Source of the DNA: Podospora pseudocomata
Lineage: Eukaryota > Ascomycota > Sordariomycetes > Sordariales > Podosporaceae
NCBI RefSeq assembly: GCF_035222375.1
Contig: NW_026946366.1
Coordinates: 496,001-560,000 of the forward strand
Direction: 5' to 3'
Length of the DNA stretch: 64,000 nucleotides
Below, in pieces: positions 10,634-22,501 of the stretch; the stretch's first letter is position 1; the number at the start of each line of letters is the position of its first letter. The notes under the pieces were generated by a model. It was not told the origin of the DNA and did no database searches. It saw only the letters and a list, made by a program, of their open reading frames with translations. Both the position numbers and the translations under genes were made by a program.

Positions 10634-11238
10634 GGTGGTGTTGGGTGTGTGGAAAAGGTCGGTTTGGTTGTAGAGAGGAGGACGAGTTGTTGATGTTCGA
10701 GAAAGAAGTCGCGGGTTTGCAGATGTTCAAGTTGAAAGTCGGATGTGTTGGGCAATAAAAGGAGAAGTAAGTGGGTGGATGAGAGCTGGCAAATGTTGGT
10801 GGATTAGGTAGGAAATGAAGACAAGGAAGTGCCCCTCACCTGGCTCACCCTCCACCCCCCTCCACTCCCTCCTCCTGGCCAGCGGCCGCGTTTCCATTTG
10901 CTGCCGACGGGTGGCAGTCACTTGTCTGATCACCACCCCCAGCCTAAAAGGTGGGGCTCTGTTGTCGAGCTGCACCAAGAGCATTCAGCTGCTGCGCCGT
11001 TGCTCTGCCAACCAACTTGTTCTTTTTACGGATGCCGGGGGACAGAGTGAGACGCGACCAACACGGCCAGACGCCGCGACCAACCACTGCAAATAGAAAT
11101 CATTCCACCCTCCTTGTGAAACGGGACATGCCAAACGACCTCCAGACTTCGGACAACAGCAACAGCAACCACGACGCACACTCGACACTCGACAATCGCC
11201 AGCTGGGAGGCCATTCCCAGATTCAACCCGCTGCGACA
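10634..11238. other. Divergent region between tropomyosin and the securin candidate
   Basis: No separate gene supported. An open frame continues upstream of the chosen securin start, with possible ATGs near 11029 and 11129, so part of this region may be leader or extra N-terminal coding sequence. Confidence 0.45.
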
Positions 11239-12608
11239 ATGCTGGCAGCCCACCACGACCAGGAGAATGTGTACGTGCACCAGGCCGGCGCCTCTAATAA
11301 ACAGCTGGGAGCCAAAACCCCTGGCGCCCGCTATCCGAAAACCCCCCTGAAAATCCCACTCAACGACGAGAATGCCAACCACGGACTCGGAGGAGGCAAA
11401 GGAGGGCTATTGCAGACCAAGGGAAACAATGGATTGGTAAAGTCGGGCAAGCAGGCCTTGGTGACGCCAGCGGGTGAGCTTATTTTCTTGCTTTTGCCAA
11501 TTGTGCATAGTTCTTCGCTGACAAACATGCAGCACCCCAAACTGGTCGAGCCCCTCTCGGGAACAAGACCACCAATGGCAAGGCTCGGGCAACTCAGAAT
11601 ACCCAGGGCGGGAAGGGAACTGCTCTCAAGACACCGGGACAGAGGCCGACAACTGCTCAACGACCAAAGCAGGCTGCGCCCCAAACTGGGCCAGCCAAAG
11701 TCGAAGTCCGTGCCGATGTTCAGCCTCCCATTAAGGCCGATGACGAGGTCGAGTACTGTCCACCAAAGCCCAGGGACTTGCCTTACGAATCCGATGTGCT
11801 GCCCGATGGCGTATTAACATTCCAGGGGTTGAAGCCTGAGAACCTCTTCAAGGACTACTATCGGTACTACTTCAATCGTGTGGATGGCCAGGGAAAATCG
11901 GCCTTGGAAAGGGAAATGGAAGAGCGGCAACAGCGAAAGTTTGCGCGTGGTGATGAGCAGATTCGCTTGGACATGGAGGGGTTTGACTGGAGCGTGGGGG
12001 ATGCCCCAGAGAGCCGTGATGTATTTCAGAAACGGCAGGAGACCATCAAGGTGGAAGCTATCCCGGTTGTCAAGAAAGTCACTGGGTTGGGTTCAAGACC
12101 GCCGTCCACGATTGCCTCCCGTAGAGCAGCCTCGGCTCTTGCTGCACCAATCAACTCCATCCGCGGTGCGCCTGGGAAGACCGCGATATTGGCTCCTAAG
12201 CCGCAACCACGAGGCTTGCTGTTGCCCAAGAGAAAGCCAGCCGACAACATTCTCCAACCTGGTACATTCACGCGGGATACGGCATCTTCAATAATAGCCT
12301 CGCGCGATACACTCGGCTACAGCAAGGGCCGTTCTGCCTCTTCAGCAATTCATGGGAGAAAAGAGTCGGTCACCCGAATGCCAGAGGTTGCCCCAAAACC
12401 TCGCCCCTTGAGCCGCTGTCTGAGCACAGCTTCTTCTGGTTCCGATGCGACGATAACGCCTGCTCGTTTTGCCCAGTCTTCGCAAGACTGGAAGAGACCC
12501 GACTTTCTCTCGATATTTGATGTGGAGGACGATGACAGCGCCGCGAGCACAGCAGTGCCCCAAGTTGATGATGATGAGGAGGAATTCCAAATGTCCACAG
12601 ACTTTTAG
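11239..12608 (+). CDS. Probable securin (separase inhibitor)
   Basis: Candidate securin, the anaphase inhibitor of separase. Exon 1 is 11239-11473, the intron 11474-11532 (GTGAGC, branch CGCTGAC, phase 1), exon 2 11533-12608, giving about 436 residues. Seen directly: an N-terminal HHDQENV at the place where securins carry a KEN box, and RAPLGNKTTN, very close to the destruction boxes of S. pombe Cut2. A short conserved-looking block follows (EVEYCPPKPRDLPYESD...LKPENLFKDYYRYYF), acidic and aromatic as expected of a separase-binding segment; the rest is low-complexity and ends in an acidic tail. Known: Cut2/Pds1 are degraded via APC/C. Inferred: the identity, since securins are poorly conserved. 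The start is uncertain; in-frame ATGs at 11129 and further upstream would lengthen the protein. Confidence 0.55.
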
Positions 12609-13691
12609 ACAGCAACTCGATACAGGCATATTCATTGGAGTAAGGTTGGTTGTGTTCGGATATGGCGTTGGAAGCTGGTTGCACGGTTTCTAGCATCAAC
12701 TGGGCTTGCTGGGTTTATGGTTGTAGGGGTATTTGTTTTCGGGTCTATGTTTGAGATTACGGATGTGGGAAAGGGTAGGGAATCAGCACTGCGGAATTTG
12801 GCGTTATCCAATTTATGTCTCTCTTACTTTGTAATTGATAAAGTCCAACAAGACATTTGCAGGAAGGCTCTTTCCAAACAAAAGCATTGCTGTACGAATA
12901 AAAATAAACATAAGATGATGTCATCGTGACTTCTCTTGGTTTAACTCTGTGATTCCTTTTCCAAGTCAACTTAACTGTGTACAACTACCCGGCTCGTTGC
13001 GTGGCAGCCACATCTCCGCGTAACGGAAAGTCGTGACCTGGAGGCAGCCTGGTCAATGACCCTGATGACCCCTTTTGTGGATTCTCAAATGGATGCCCCA
13101 TCAACCCCTTTTCACCAATCTTCCAGAGCTGAAAAACTGTCACGTGCTCCTCGCCAGGCCGCCACAGCTGGAAATCAGGGCAGGACAGCTGCGCCACCAC
13201 GGCCACCTCTTCCACCAGCTACTTACGCTTGGGCCATCCAGGCACGGGCATTGGCGCTGAATGCCAACCGTTTTAGGTTTAGCGAGACAATGGCTCGCGA
13301 CTTCATCCTCCTGAACATTCCAATGTCTGAACTTCACTTCTGCCTTTGACAAAGAATCGTGCCGTTGAGCTCAATCACCACAGCGTCTTCTCGGTCGCCA
13401 ACAGCAGCGGATTGTCGATATCCATCTCTGCCGCCGCCAGAGTTCATTTACCCGTCTTCGCCAAGCATCCAACACCGCCCATCCTTTTTTTTGCGGCGCG
13501 GTCTCCGAGATCCTCCCTCCCTTTGTCGGCAAAACTTCTGTCGCGTTGAGGGCCCCCGTGCGCGTCATTTCCGGCCACATCGCACCTCCTCCAAGTCCAT
13601 CCTCATCCATGAATGGTATCCCTCCGCGCCGTCGCTTCGAGATATGATGGTTGGAGGACGGAGGGAGCGATAACAGGTATTCTCTCTCGCA
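12609..13691. other. Intergenic region upstream of SET1
   Basis: No gene supported. It holds the 3' end of the securin candidate and a long SET1 leader. Short open frames on both strands (for example 13371-13847 minus) look like shadows in GC-rich DNA. Confidence 0.5.
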
Positions 13692-16600
13692 ATGACTCGA
13701 GCTCCTGGCGCGAGTTACGCTCAGTTCTTTCCTGCTGCCCCCCGGGTCGTTGCCAGGGACCGGACAAGGGATCGGGAAGATCGCGAAGGTCCCAAGGGAA
13801 GCACCCTCGATTCGTCGCCTTTGCCAGATGATACCACCAACGGCCACCTCACCTCGCTAGCCCCCCCGGAATCCTGTCCACCTCAGCAGGACGGGCACAT
13901 CCCCCCGAGCGCCATGGCCGGCACGAGATTTTCGAGCAGCCAGCTCACCCCTCCAGCTTCCAACGACTCCCCCTCATCCCATCTCTCATCAGCTGCCCAG
14001 CAGCCGTCGACGACCGTGCGAAACACCAACGGGTATCACGGTCATGTCCCAATACAGAACGAACCGCTCCAGAATGGCACGTCGAGTGTTCTGCCCAGCG
14101 TTCCCGAACGCACCTATGCCCGAGACCCCTCACGCCCGATTCAAACCGTCGTGTGCACGTATGATCCTCTCATGGATAAGAAGCTGCCGAGCGGTGAAAG
14201 AATGAAAACAAAACCGAAATATAAGGAGTTTGGATTGGTATGTACGCCCGATACTCATATATATTGGAGAGAGGTGTGGGGGGCGTCGTCTTGCTGTGTG
14301 ATATTGACTGGCTAATACCGCGCACAGGACGGTCAAGATGACGCTCCCCCCCAAGATCCCCGCCTTGCAAAGGGTGGCCGCCTCGGTTACATCAATGTCG
14401 ACTTCCACCATGCGAAGGCACGCCTGCGCCAGACCCCCTACAGTCTCAAGCAGTACAAATACGACCCCAAAACGTCTTGCGGGCCCGGCCCTCCGACACA
14501 AATTGTGGTTACGGGGTTCAATCCTATCACCCCTTTCTCGACGGTCACCACCTGTTTTGCTGCATTTGGAGACATTGCTGAGAGCAGCAACAAGCTACAT
14601 CCCGACAATGGTAGCTACCTTGGTTTTGCAACCTTTAGGTACAAAGATACGAAGCCGAATAGGTCGCGGCCTCAAGTCATTAGTGCCGCCGACGCAGCAA
14701 GAAATGCGGTCCGTGCCATGAATAACAAGCAGATTGCAGGGCGCCTTGTTCGAGTCGACTTCGACCCTGACGGAAAGAAGAGCTCCGAAATGCTCGTTCA
14801 GGCCATCCGAAAAGACTCAGAAAGGCACAACAGTGTCCCATCGACGGCGAGACCTATTCCTACAGGCCCACGGGCTAGTGTCCCAGGACCTCCTCCTACT
14901 GCGCCGCGAGGTCCAGCTGCCCACAGAGCACCACCACCTCCGCCTCCTATTGCCGGTCGGGGAGCGGGAGCGGGACCAGTGCCAGTGCCAGGACCGCCAT
15001 CAACCAGGCCCGTGTACGTGATCGAGACTGAGAGCGTCAAGGACACGATCCGGGAAGCGCCCTACATCTTCGTCGCCCACGAGTACGTTCCAGTCCAGCC
15101 GTCAACGGTTTTGCACATGAGGAAGCGCCTTAAAGTCTACGCCATCGAGACTATTCGCGCCGATAAGAGTGGCTATTACGTGATTTTTCACAACAGCGAC
15201 CGGGGTCGCCACGATGTTGAACGTTGCTACAGGGCATGCAATCGGACACCTTTCTTCAATTACCTTATGGTCATGGAACTCAACACCTACGGGTCGGAGG
15301 GCAGGGGCTCAAGGACATCTCGAGAGCCTCGAAGACACAGTCGAAGTCCTGAGCGCAGGCGAGTAGACGACCATCGATCACACCGTGACCACGACCGAGG
15401 CCGACGTGATGAGGATCGACAGAAACGGGAGGAACAAGACCGACGAAAGCGTGAAGAGGAGTCACTGCTAAAGGAAGAGAAGGACCAAAGAGCCAAGAAC
15501 TTCGATCCTGTAATCGAAGCTACCAATGTGGTAATTCAACAGATGAAGGAGCAGCTCATCAGGCACATTCGAACCAAGATTGCGGCGCCAGCCTTGTTGA
15601 ACTTTCTTGATCCTTCCAATCAGGTGGCCAGCCGACGGAAGCACAACATTGAAGACCCGCATTCCTCCAAGCTCTCGATCACTTTTGACGACTCCGACAC
15701 CAAATCACCGGTTGGCACACCGAATTCCAGAGCGGATCCAATCGAGAGGCGAACTGGTCGACTGGACGTGTCTGCGCTTCCCCGAATTCGCAAAGCGAAA
15801 AATGCTGCTCTCAACGCCCGCAAGCATGCCTTCAACGACCCCTTTGCGCGCCACCGACCTCCCACCCAACGCTCGACGTTTCGATCTCTTCATGACCGCT
15901 TGCAAAGCGATAGCGATGATGACTCGGATGACGAGGTGGATCACAGGTATTTGAATGTTCGGAATACCGATGAACCTGAATCTCGACCTCGTAGCCGCTC
16001 GTCCACGGATGACGAGGCTACCAAGGAAGACTATGCGTCATGGGGCCCGGCTGAGGAAGATTCGATGACGGAAGCCAGCTTTGCGTTGACTGACGGGCCG
16101 GCTCTTCCCCGAAAAAGAAAGCTGGACTTGCAGATGGAAACGGCTATCAAGCGGCAGAAGAAAACGGACGAGGAGCTTTTCGGAGTCACCATCAACCGCG
16201 TCGACCCAGGTTACCCCTCGAGAGAGCTTTCGCCGGAGGATATTGTGCTCCCCGATGCCGAACCCTTGGAGGAGAGGGACACTGATAGTTCGCGGATGCC
16301 GACACCTGTTCCTCAGGGGGCCAAATCCAAAAAGAAGGCGACGAAAACCAAAAAGAAGTCCAAGAAACAGATTTTCGAGGAACGTGAAGCCCTCAAGCGT
16401 CAGCAGGAAGAGATCTTTGAGAAGGAGGCCTCTCTGGCTGCGGATGAGGTCGAGCCAACACCCGATGCTGAGCCTGAACCGGGCATCAAGGAAGCTGCTC
16501 TTGACGAGGAGCCAGATGTCCAGAAAGGAGAGAAACCTCGGAAACTGGACCTTGATGAGAAGATGTATCCGTCTGAGAAGGTTCGCGCATTTGAGCTTCC

Positions 16601-17633
16601 TTCGAACTTCATTCTTAACGAAACTTCGCTTCGGGCTTCGGTTCTGCCTGCACTTTCCCACGCTGATCTGCCGAATCTAGAAAGATTGAAACAGAGGCAG
16701 GGGAGTGGACATCTGGAGCAACCTCAGGTCTGGGCGTGGATGCGGGACCGTGTTCGTGAGCTAAACTCACCCGATGGTTCGAAGGATACTCCTTGCAGCA
16801 TTGGCGGCTACTATGTCCCCAATACAACCGGCTGTGCCAGGACCGAAGGTGTCAAAAAGATTCTCAACTCGGAGAAGTCCAAGTACCTGCCTCACCACAT
16901 CAAGGTCCAGAAGGCCCGGGAGGAGAGGCAGGCGCAAAACGGGAAGTCGGGCAAGGACTCGGTCTTGGCTGCCGCAGAAGCCGCAAAGTTGGCGGCGGAG
17001 AGCCAGGTTGCTAGAGGCACCTCGCGTGCCAATCGGGCGAACAACCGTCGTTTTGTGGCTGGTCTGCATGACCAGATAAGGGGTCTCGGCCAGGATTCGG
17101 ACGCCTTCAGGTTCAACCAGCTCAAAAAACGGAAGAAGCCCGTCAAGTTTGCTCGGTCGGCCATCCACAACTGGGGACTGTACACTATGGAGAACATTCC
17201 CAAGGACGACATGATCATCGAATATGTGGGCGAGGAAGTCCGGCAGGTGATTGCAGAGCTCCGGGAGGCGAGATATCTCAAGAGCGGCATAGGTAGCAGT
17301 TATCTCTTCCGAATTGATGACAACACGGTCATCGACGCGACCAAGAAGGGCGGCATCGCGCGGTTCATCAACCACAGCTGCATGCCCAACTGCACGGCCA
17401 AGATCATCAAGGTGGAGGGCAGCAAAAGGATTGTCATTTATGCCCTCCGGGACATTGCTCAGAGTAAGTTTACATCTAATAAGCGACTAGTTTTCCATGA
17501 TGTGATCATTGGCTAACCTTGTGCTCCAGACGAGGAGCTAACATACGACTACAAATTCGAGCGTGAGATAGGAGCTACAGACCGCATTCCCTGCCTATGC
17601 GGAACAGCGGCTTGCAAGGGCTTCCTCAACTAA
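13692..17633 (+). CDS. SET1: COMPASS histone H3K4 methyltransferase SET1
   Basis: Catalytic subunit of the COMPASS complex, which methylates histone H3 lysine 4. Exons: 13692-14237, 14328-17463 and 17530-17633; introns of 90 and 66 bases (phases 0 and 1), giving about 1261 residues, close to other sordariomycete Set1 proteins. Domains in order: an N-terminal disordered region; an RRM-like fold at about 240-310 ([15 protein letters not shown]...); a second RRM/Set1-associated domain at about 410-500 ([11 protein letters not shown]...[14 protein letters not shown]); an Arg/Glu-rich linker with SR-like repeats; the n-SET region ([10 protein letters not shown]) from about 1015; the SET domain from about 1120 with [20 protein letters not shown] and [10 protein letters not shown]; and the post-[16 protein letters not shown] at the very end. 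The last intron splits the catalytic NEELTYDY segment. All key SET motifs are present. Confidence 0.96.
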
Positions 17634-18772
17634 TGCCTTTAATGTCTTTTCACCCTTGCCCTTTTCTCAGGCATCTTTCTTTTTCTCAAAAAAAAATCAC
17701 CATGGGTCTGGGTTTGGCCACACTTATGGCAGGCGCACGGCTATTCTTTGTCCAAGGAGGAAAAACTGGAGTCCATATACTCAGGGCGCGCGGATAGGGC
17801 TTATTTCGGGGCAGGCGAAAGCGGGCAGGCAGGCTTCTGAGCAGGTTTGCCCTCTCACTTTTGAGGCTTATTCACCAAGCATTTGACAAGCGATTTCAAC
17901 TCTCACTTTATGCCCGTTTCATCATGACTTGGGTACTTGATTTTGTTTTTCTCCTCCTTTCCCTTTTCTGGAGCTTATTGATTGGGCTTACTTGTGATAA
18001 GGCGGTGCACGGATATGATAATAAAGTCAACGTTGGGAGATGAAGACGAAAAAGGAAGGGGAGCAGGCAAGCAATGGGAAATGATGCTTGCTACCGCAAA
18101 AATCCCTTTTGCTTTGATATCGTGGCATACATGTACATAATTGTAAGATTTAAGGAGTCTGGTGAGGGAGATTGTGGGGGGGGTATCTAGGCTTGGGATT
18201 CGCATTGGGTTTATGGAGTTTGCTGATTAAGGAAATTGGGATTTTGAAAGAATGGGAGGGTGGTGTTTGGTGTTCTAAGAGAGTTATAGACGGGCAGAAG
18301 CGCGTGGTGCCTCGGTATTGATTTGGTAGCGAAGTAAATGCAGCGCATCGAACTTGTTTTTGGAGATGTCGAGTATTCACATGTAAACAAAACAGTGGGA
18401 GATGCTATAGGCAGTTGTTGAAGTTGACGTCTCTCAATCTCTTGAAATACAGACGGAGTATCTACGGAAAATTTGACAGAACAGAGTTGCTGGGCCGTTC
18501 AGCTGGCAAGAGGGATCGTAGTTTCAGATCAAACATGGAAGTGGTGTTGGTTCCTTCCGCCTCGGTGAGCCTGCCCAACTGGTAATTACGCGGTTTAGTT
18601 ATTGTTATTAATGACAGCGTGGAAATTAAGATAGTGTCTGGATCACTTTCCTCTTACACTAACTACATTGTAAAGGCGCTGGAAGTTGTCTGTCATTCTT
18701 GAAACTACTCTACCTATATCCCGCGACACTGGACATCATCGACTGCGAGCGGAAGGTCTCTGAGTGTCTTGG
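17634..18772. other. Intergenic region SET1/VMA1
   Basis: No gene supported. It holds the SET1 3' end, a moderately A/T-rich stretch, and the distal VMA1 promoter. Confidence 0.5.
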
Positions 18773-19171
18773 ATGCAGGCGGGACTGGGATTGGGACTGC
18801 GCCCGCGGTTGAAGGCGCGGCCGTCGCTGGTTGACTTGTTGGTTAGAGCTGCTAGCACACAGCAGCAAGCGTCATCGCCTCCACCGCCGGCTGGCAACGA
18901 CGCTCCCTCAGGCCCCGGGTCCCGCCAAGAGGAGCTCCTCCGACCGGGAGCTCCAACTGCAACTGCAGCGGCGCTGCTGATTCTCGACCAAGCTGCGAAC
19001 CTCCCACTTCCTAGCTCGCCAGAAACACCACGCATCAACACGCCCGCATCCGTCCCGCCATCGTCGGCCTCTATTTCGAATATACCTACGCTCGTCATTA
19101 CTTCTGAATCCCCTCCGCCATCTCCCCTCCCCGCGCCTACAGCAATTGTTGCTCCACCCCCGAAGCCCAGC
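18773..19171 (+). other. Open in-frame extension upstream of the VMA1 start
   Basis: An ATG at 18773 is in frame with the VMA1 initiator at 19172, with no stop over 133 codons. The predicted extension starts MQAGLGLGLRPRLKARPSLV, Arg-rich with almost no acidic residues, then becomes Pro/Ser/Ala-rich. Orthologous V-ATPase A subunits start at or near the MAP- of 19172, so the simplest reading is an untranslated leader in GC-rich DNA. An alternative longer isoform cannot be excluded. Confidence 0.3.
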
Positions 19172-21503
19172 ATGGCCCCCGTAAGCTAGCCTCCCCCCGC
19201 CTCCAACTCTCTCGAGACAATGCAAGCAAGCTGTCCATGGCGTGCGTCTTTGGACATCTGCCTAACCACCACGCCGGCGCACCTTCACCACTACCACCAC
19301 GAATCCGATGCACCCCCCTTTTTGTTACAATGGGCTATGGTCACTGACATGATGGTGCCTTGCAGTCCAAAGCAGATGGCCAGGATGGAGTGCACAGCGG
19401 TATGCGCCAACCCCTCATCCCAACCACCACATTGATGGTGTATCTCTAGTTGCTAACTGATGGACGTACAGGCAAAATCTACTCGGTGTCTGGGTTAGTT
19501 CGAGCCGATACATCCCCCGATAACACATACCGAAAGATCCTCGATGGCTAACATGCAGCCCCCAGCCCCGTCGTTGTCGCCGAGGACATGATTGGTGTTG
19601 CTATGTATGAGTTGGTATGGTTCTGGTTCGGTCCGATGGCATAAAAGACGCTCTGGCTAAGCTATGGAAACAGGTCAAAGTTGGTCACGATCAGCTCGTT
19701 GGTGAAGTCATTCGTATCAATGGCGACCAAGCGACCATCCAGGTGTACGAGGAAACAGGTACGATGCGGCTCTTCACCCTGCCCGGCGCAAGCTTGCCGA
19801 AGCTAACCTCGAGTGTCTCACAGCCGGTGTCATGGTTGGCGACCCCGTGCTCCGAACCGGCAAGCCCCTCTCCGTCGAACTCGGTCCCGGTCTCTTGAAC
19901 AATATCTACGATGGTATCCAGCGCCCACTTGAAAAGATCTCGCAGGTCTCCCAGAGCATTTATATCCCCAGAGGCATTGCCGCTCCTGCCCTCGACCGCG
20001 GAAAGAAGTGGGAGTTTACCCCAACCAAGAAGGTCGGCGACCACATCGCCGGTGGTGACGTATGGGGTACCGTTTACGAAAACTCGTTCATTACCGTCCA
20101 CAAAATTCTCTTGCCTCCCAGGGCTCGCGGTACCATCACGAGGATCGCCGAGAAGGGCAGCTACACAGTCGAGGAGAAGATCCTGGAGGTCGAGTTCGAC
20201 GGCAAGAAGACTGAGTACCCCATGATGCAGACCTGGCCAGTACGTGTGCCGCGCCCAACCACGGAGAAGCACTCTGCCAATCAGCCCTTCCTGGTCGGTC
20301 AGCGTGTGCTCGACGCTCTGTTCCCTTCGGTCCAGGGTGGTACCGTCGCCATTCCCGGTGCTTTCGGCTGTGGCAAGACTGTCATTTCCCAGTCCGTCTC
20401 CAAGTTCTCCAACAGCGATGTCATTGTGTACGTCGGCTGTGGTGAGCGTGGTAACGAGATGGCCGAAGTCTTGAAGGATTTCCCATCGCTAAAGATTGAG
20501 GTCGATGGCCGCATGGAGCCTATCATGAAGCGCACAACTCTTATTGCCAACACGTCCAACATGCCCGTCGCTGCCCGTGAAGCGTCCATCTACACCGGCA
20601 TCACAGTGGCCGAGTACTTCAGAGATCAGGGCATGGACGTCGCCATGATGGCTGACTCGTCTTCCCGCTGGGCTGAGGCTCTGAGAGAAATTTCCGGCCG
20701 TCTCGGTGAAATGCCCGCTGATCAAGGTTTCCCCGCCTACCTCTCTGCCAAGTTGGCCTCGTTCTACGAACGTGCCGGAAAGGTCCAGGCGCTGGGCAGT
20801 CCCGACCGCGATGGCAGTGTCAGCATTGTCGGTGCCGTGTCACCACCCGGTGGTGATTTCTCCGATCCTGTTACATCTGCCACGCTCGGTATCGTGCAGG
20901 TCTTCTGGGGTTTGGACAAGAAGCTTGCGCAGCGCAAGCATTTCCCTTCGATCAACACCTCGCTCAGTTACAGCAAGTACACCATGACGCTCGACAAGTG
21001 GTACGAGAAGGAGTACCCCGACTTCCCTCGCCTGCGCGACCGTATCAAGCAGCTTCTTTCCGACAGTGAAGAGCTCGACCAGGTCGTCCAGCTGGTCGGC
21101 AAGTCTGCGCTGTCTGACCCTGACAAGATCACCTTGGATATGGCTACCCTCATCAAGGAGGATTTCCTCCAGCAGAACGGTTACTCCAAGTATGACCAGT
21201 TCTGCCCCATCTGGAAGACGGAGTGGATGATGAAGCTCATGATGGGATTCCACGATGAGGCGCAAAAGGCGATCGCCTCTGGCCAGAGCTGGGCCAAGGT
21301 GCGCGATGCCACCCAGGACCTCCAGGGCGAGCTGCGCAGACTCAAGTTTGAGATTCCAGATGAGGGACAGGAGAAGATTTGCAAGAAGGTTAGTCCCTTT
21401 ACTATCATCCCCTGGAAGAGAGAATCATGAACTGACAATGAAATAGTACGAGGCGATACAACAAGCCATGCTTGACAAGTTTGCTTCCGTGATTGACGAG
21501 TAA
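19172..21503 (+). CDS. VMA1: V-type ATPase catalytic subunit A
   Basis: Nucleotide-hydrolysing subunit of the V1 sector that acidifies vacuoles. Seven exons: 19172-19180, 19366-19399, 19472-19493, 19566-19614, 19674-19758, 19824-21388 and 21447-21503, giving 606 residues, one shorter than my recollection of N. crassa VMA-1. The first exon codes only Met-Ala-Pro. At the third intron the acceptor at 19563-19565 is chosen over the CAG a few bases upstream because it restores [11 protein letters not shown]. Visible motifs: P-loop GAFGCGKT, Walker B region [27 protein letters not shown], and the A-subunit non-homologous region near [15 protein letters not shown]. No intein interrupts the P-loop region, unlike yeast VMA1. 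The micro-exons at the 5' end contrast with the single large exon behind them. Codon use suggests high expression. Confidence 0.97.
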
Positions 21504-22501
21504 AAAAAATGATGTATTGTTGACAGCAAGGGGCGTCACGGTTGTTGACATATTCTAAGCGAACTCATTCTGGGTTCTTTTTGCAAAGCGCGGTCATCGT
21601 GACAGGTTGTTGCTGTTTGTAGGTACTACAATTGCGTTTGACATGTGATGATTGTTGAAGGGTGGGGGAAAGGGGATGGGTGGTGGATTATTACCCTGGC
21701 TTTCATAGATTTCTCTGTTCTGTCAGTCTCTGTTCCTCTGTCCCTCTTTCTGACATACACATTCTTGGGGGTTCAATGGGGTAGATAGTGTATTGATTGG
21801 TTCTGCAAAACACTTGATGCTTCGGTAATTCGGATCATGATGTTGTCAAGAGAAAGTCACATGGCACCTCGGCATAACATGTGAAGATTATTGATGAAGC
21901 AGAATAGTATGAGACTTTTTTGTATTTCAACCGTCATTATATACCATACATCATATCCAGTTGGGATGGGTCGTTATCGTTATAAACAAGCAACAAAAAC
22001 ATCAACAGCAGCAAGTGACTCTTTCTCACCCTCTCTCTCCTTGTCAAACCAGATAACAACCCGCCTGCCTGCCTAGCCATAGCCGTCCAGATAGAACCCC
22101 ATACCAACCATCCATATAAGCCTTTCCCAACCAAATATTTCCAACAAACTTTGAGAAGCCAAACCAGCCAGCCAGCTAATAACCATCCGAACCAGAATCA
22201 AACCATGACTCAAATATATCTCCTCGATCAATGCGCCGCCAAAGAAGCGAAAACGTATAATATCCCAGCCCTCTCGCCACCTTTTTTTTTCTCCACATCT
22301 CTGTTTGAAAGTATTCCAACACGTTCTCTTTTCCAACACGATTTCCAACAAACCATTCAACTCCAAAACAGACACTGGGGTATCCCCCTCTTCCAACTCT
22401 TCTGATCCCTCCTCTTCTTTCTCAAATAGCTCCACAAGTCAACTCATCCCCCATCACCCCTGGGAAACGAGAAGGCAGCCAATAGAAGAGGGATGAACCC
22501 T
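21504..22501. other. Convergent intergenic region VMA1/DUF4048 gene
   Basis: No gene seen over about 1 kb. The stretch is A/T-richer than its surroundings and has a CT-rich run near 22020-22050, with only short open frames. Confidence 0.5.

Noticed and set aside
18736-19173. 145-codon minus-strand frame upstream of VMA1
   Set aside because: Gly/Asp-rich shadow opposite the GC-rich leader; no recognisable domain and no intron logic.
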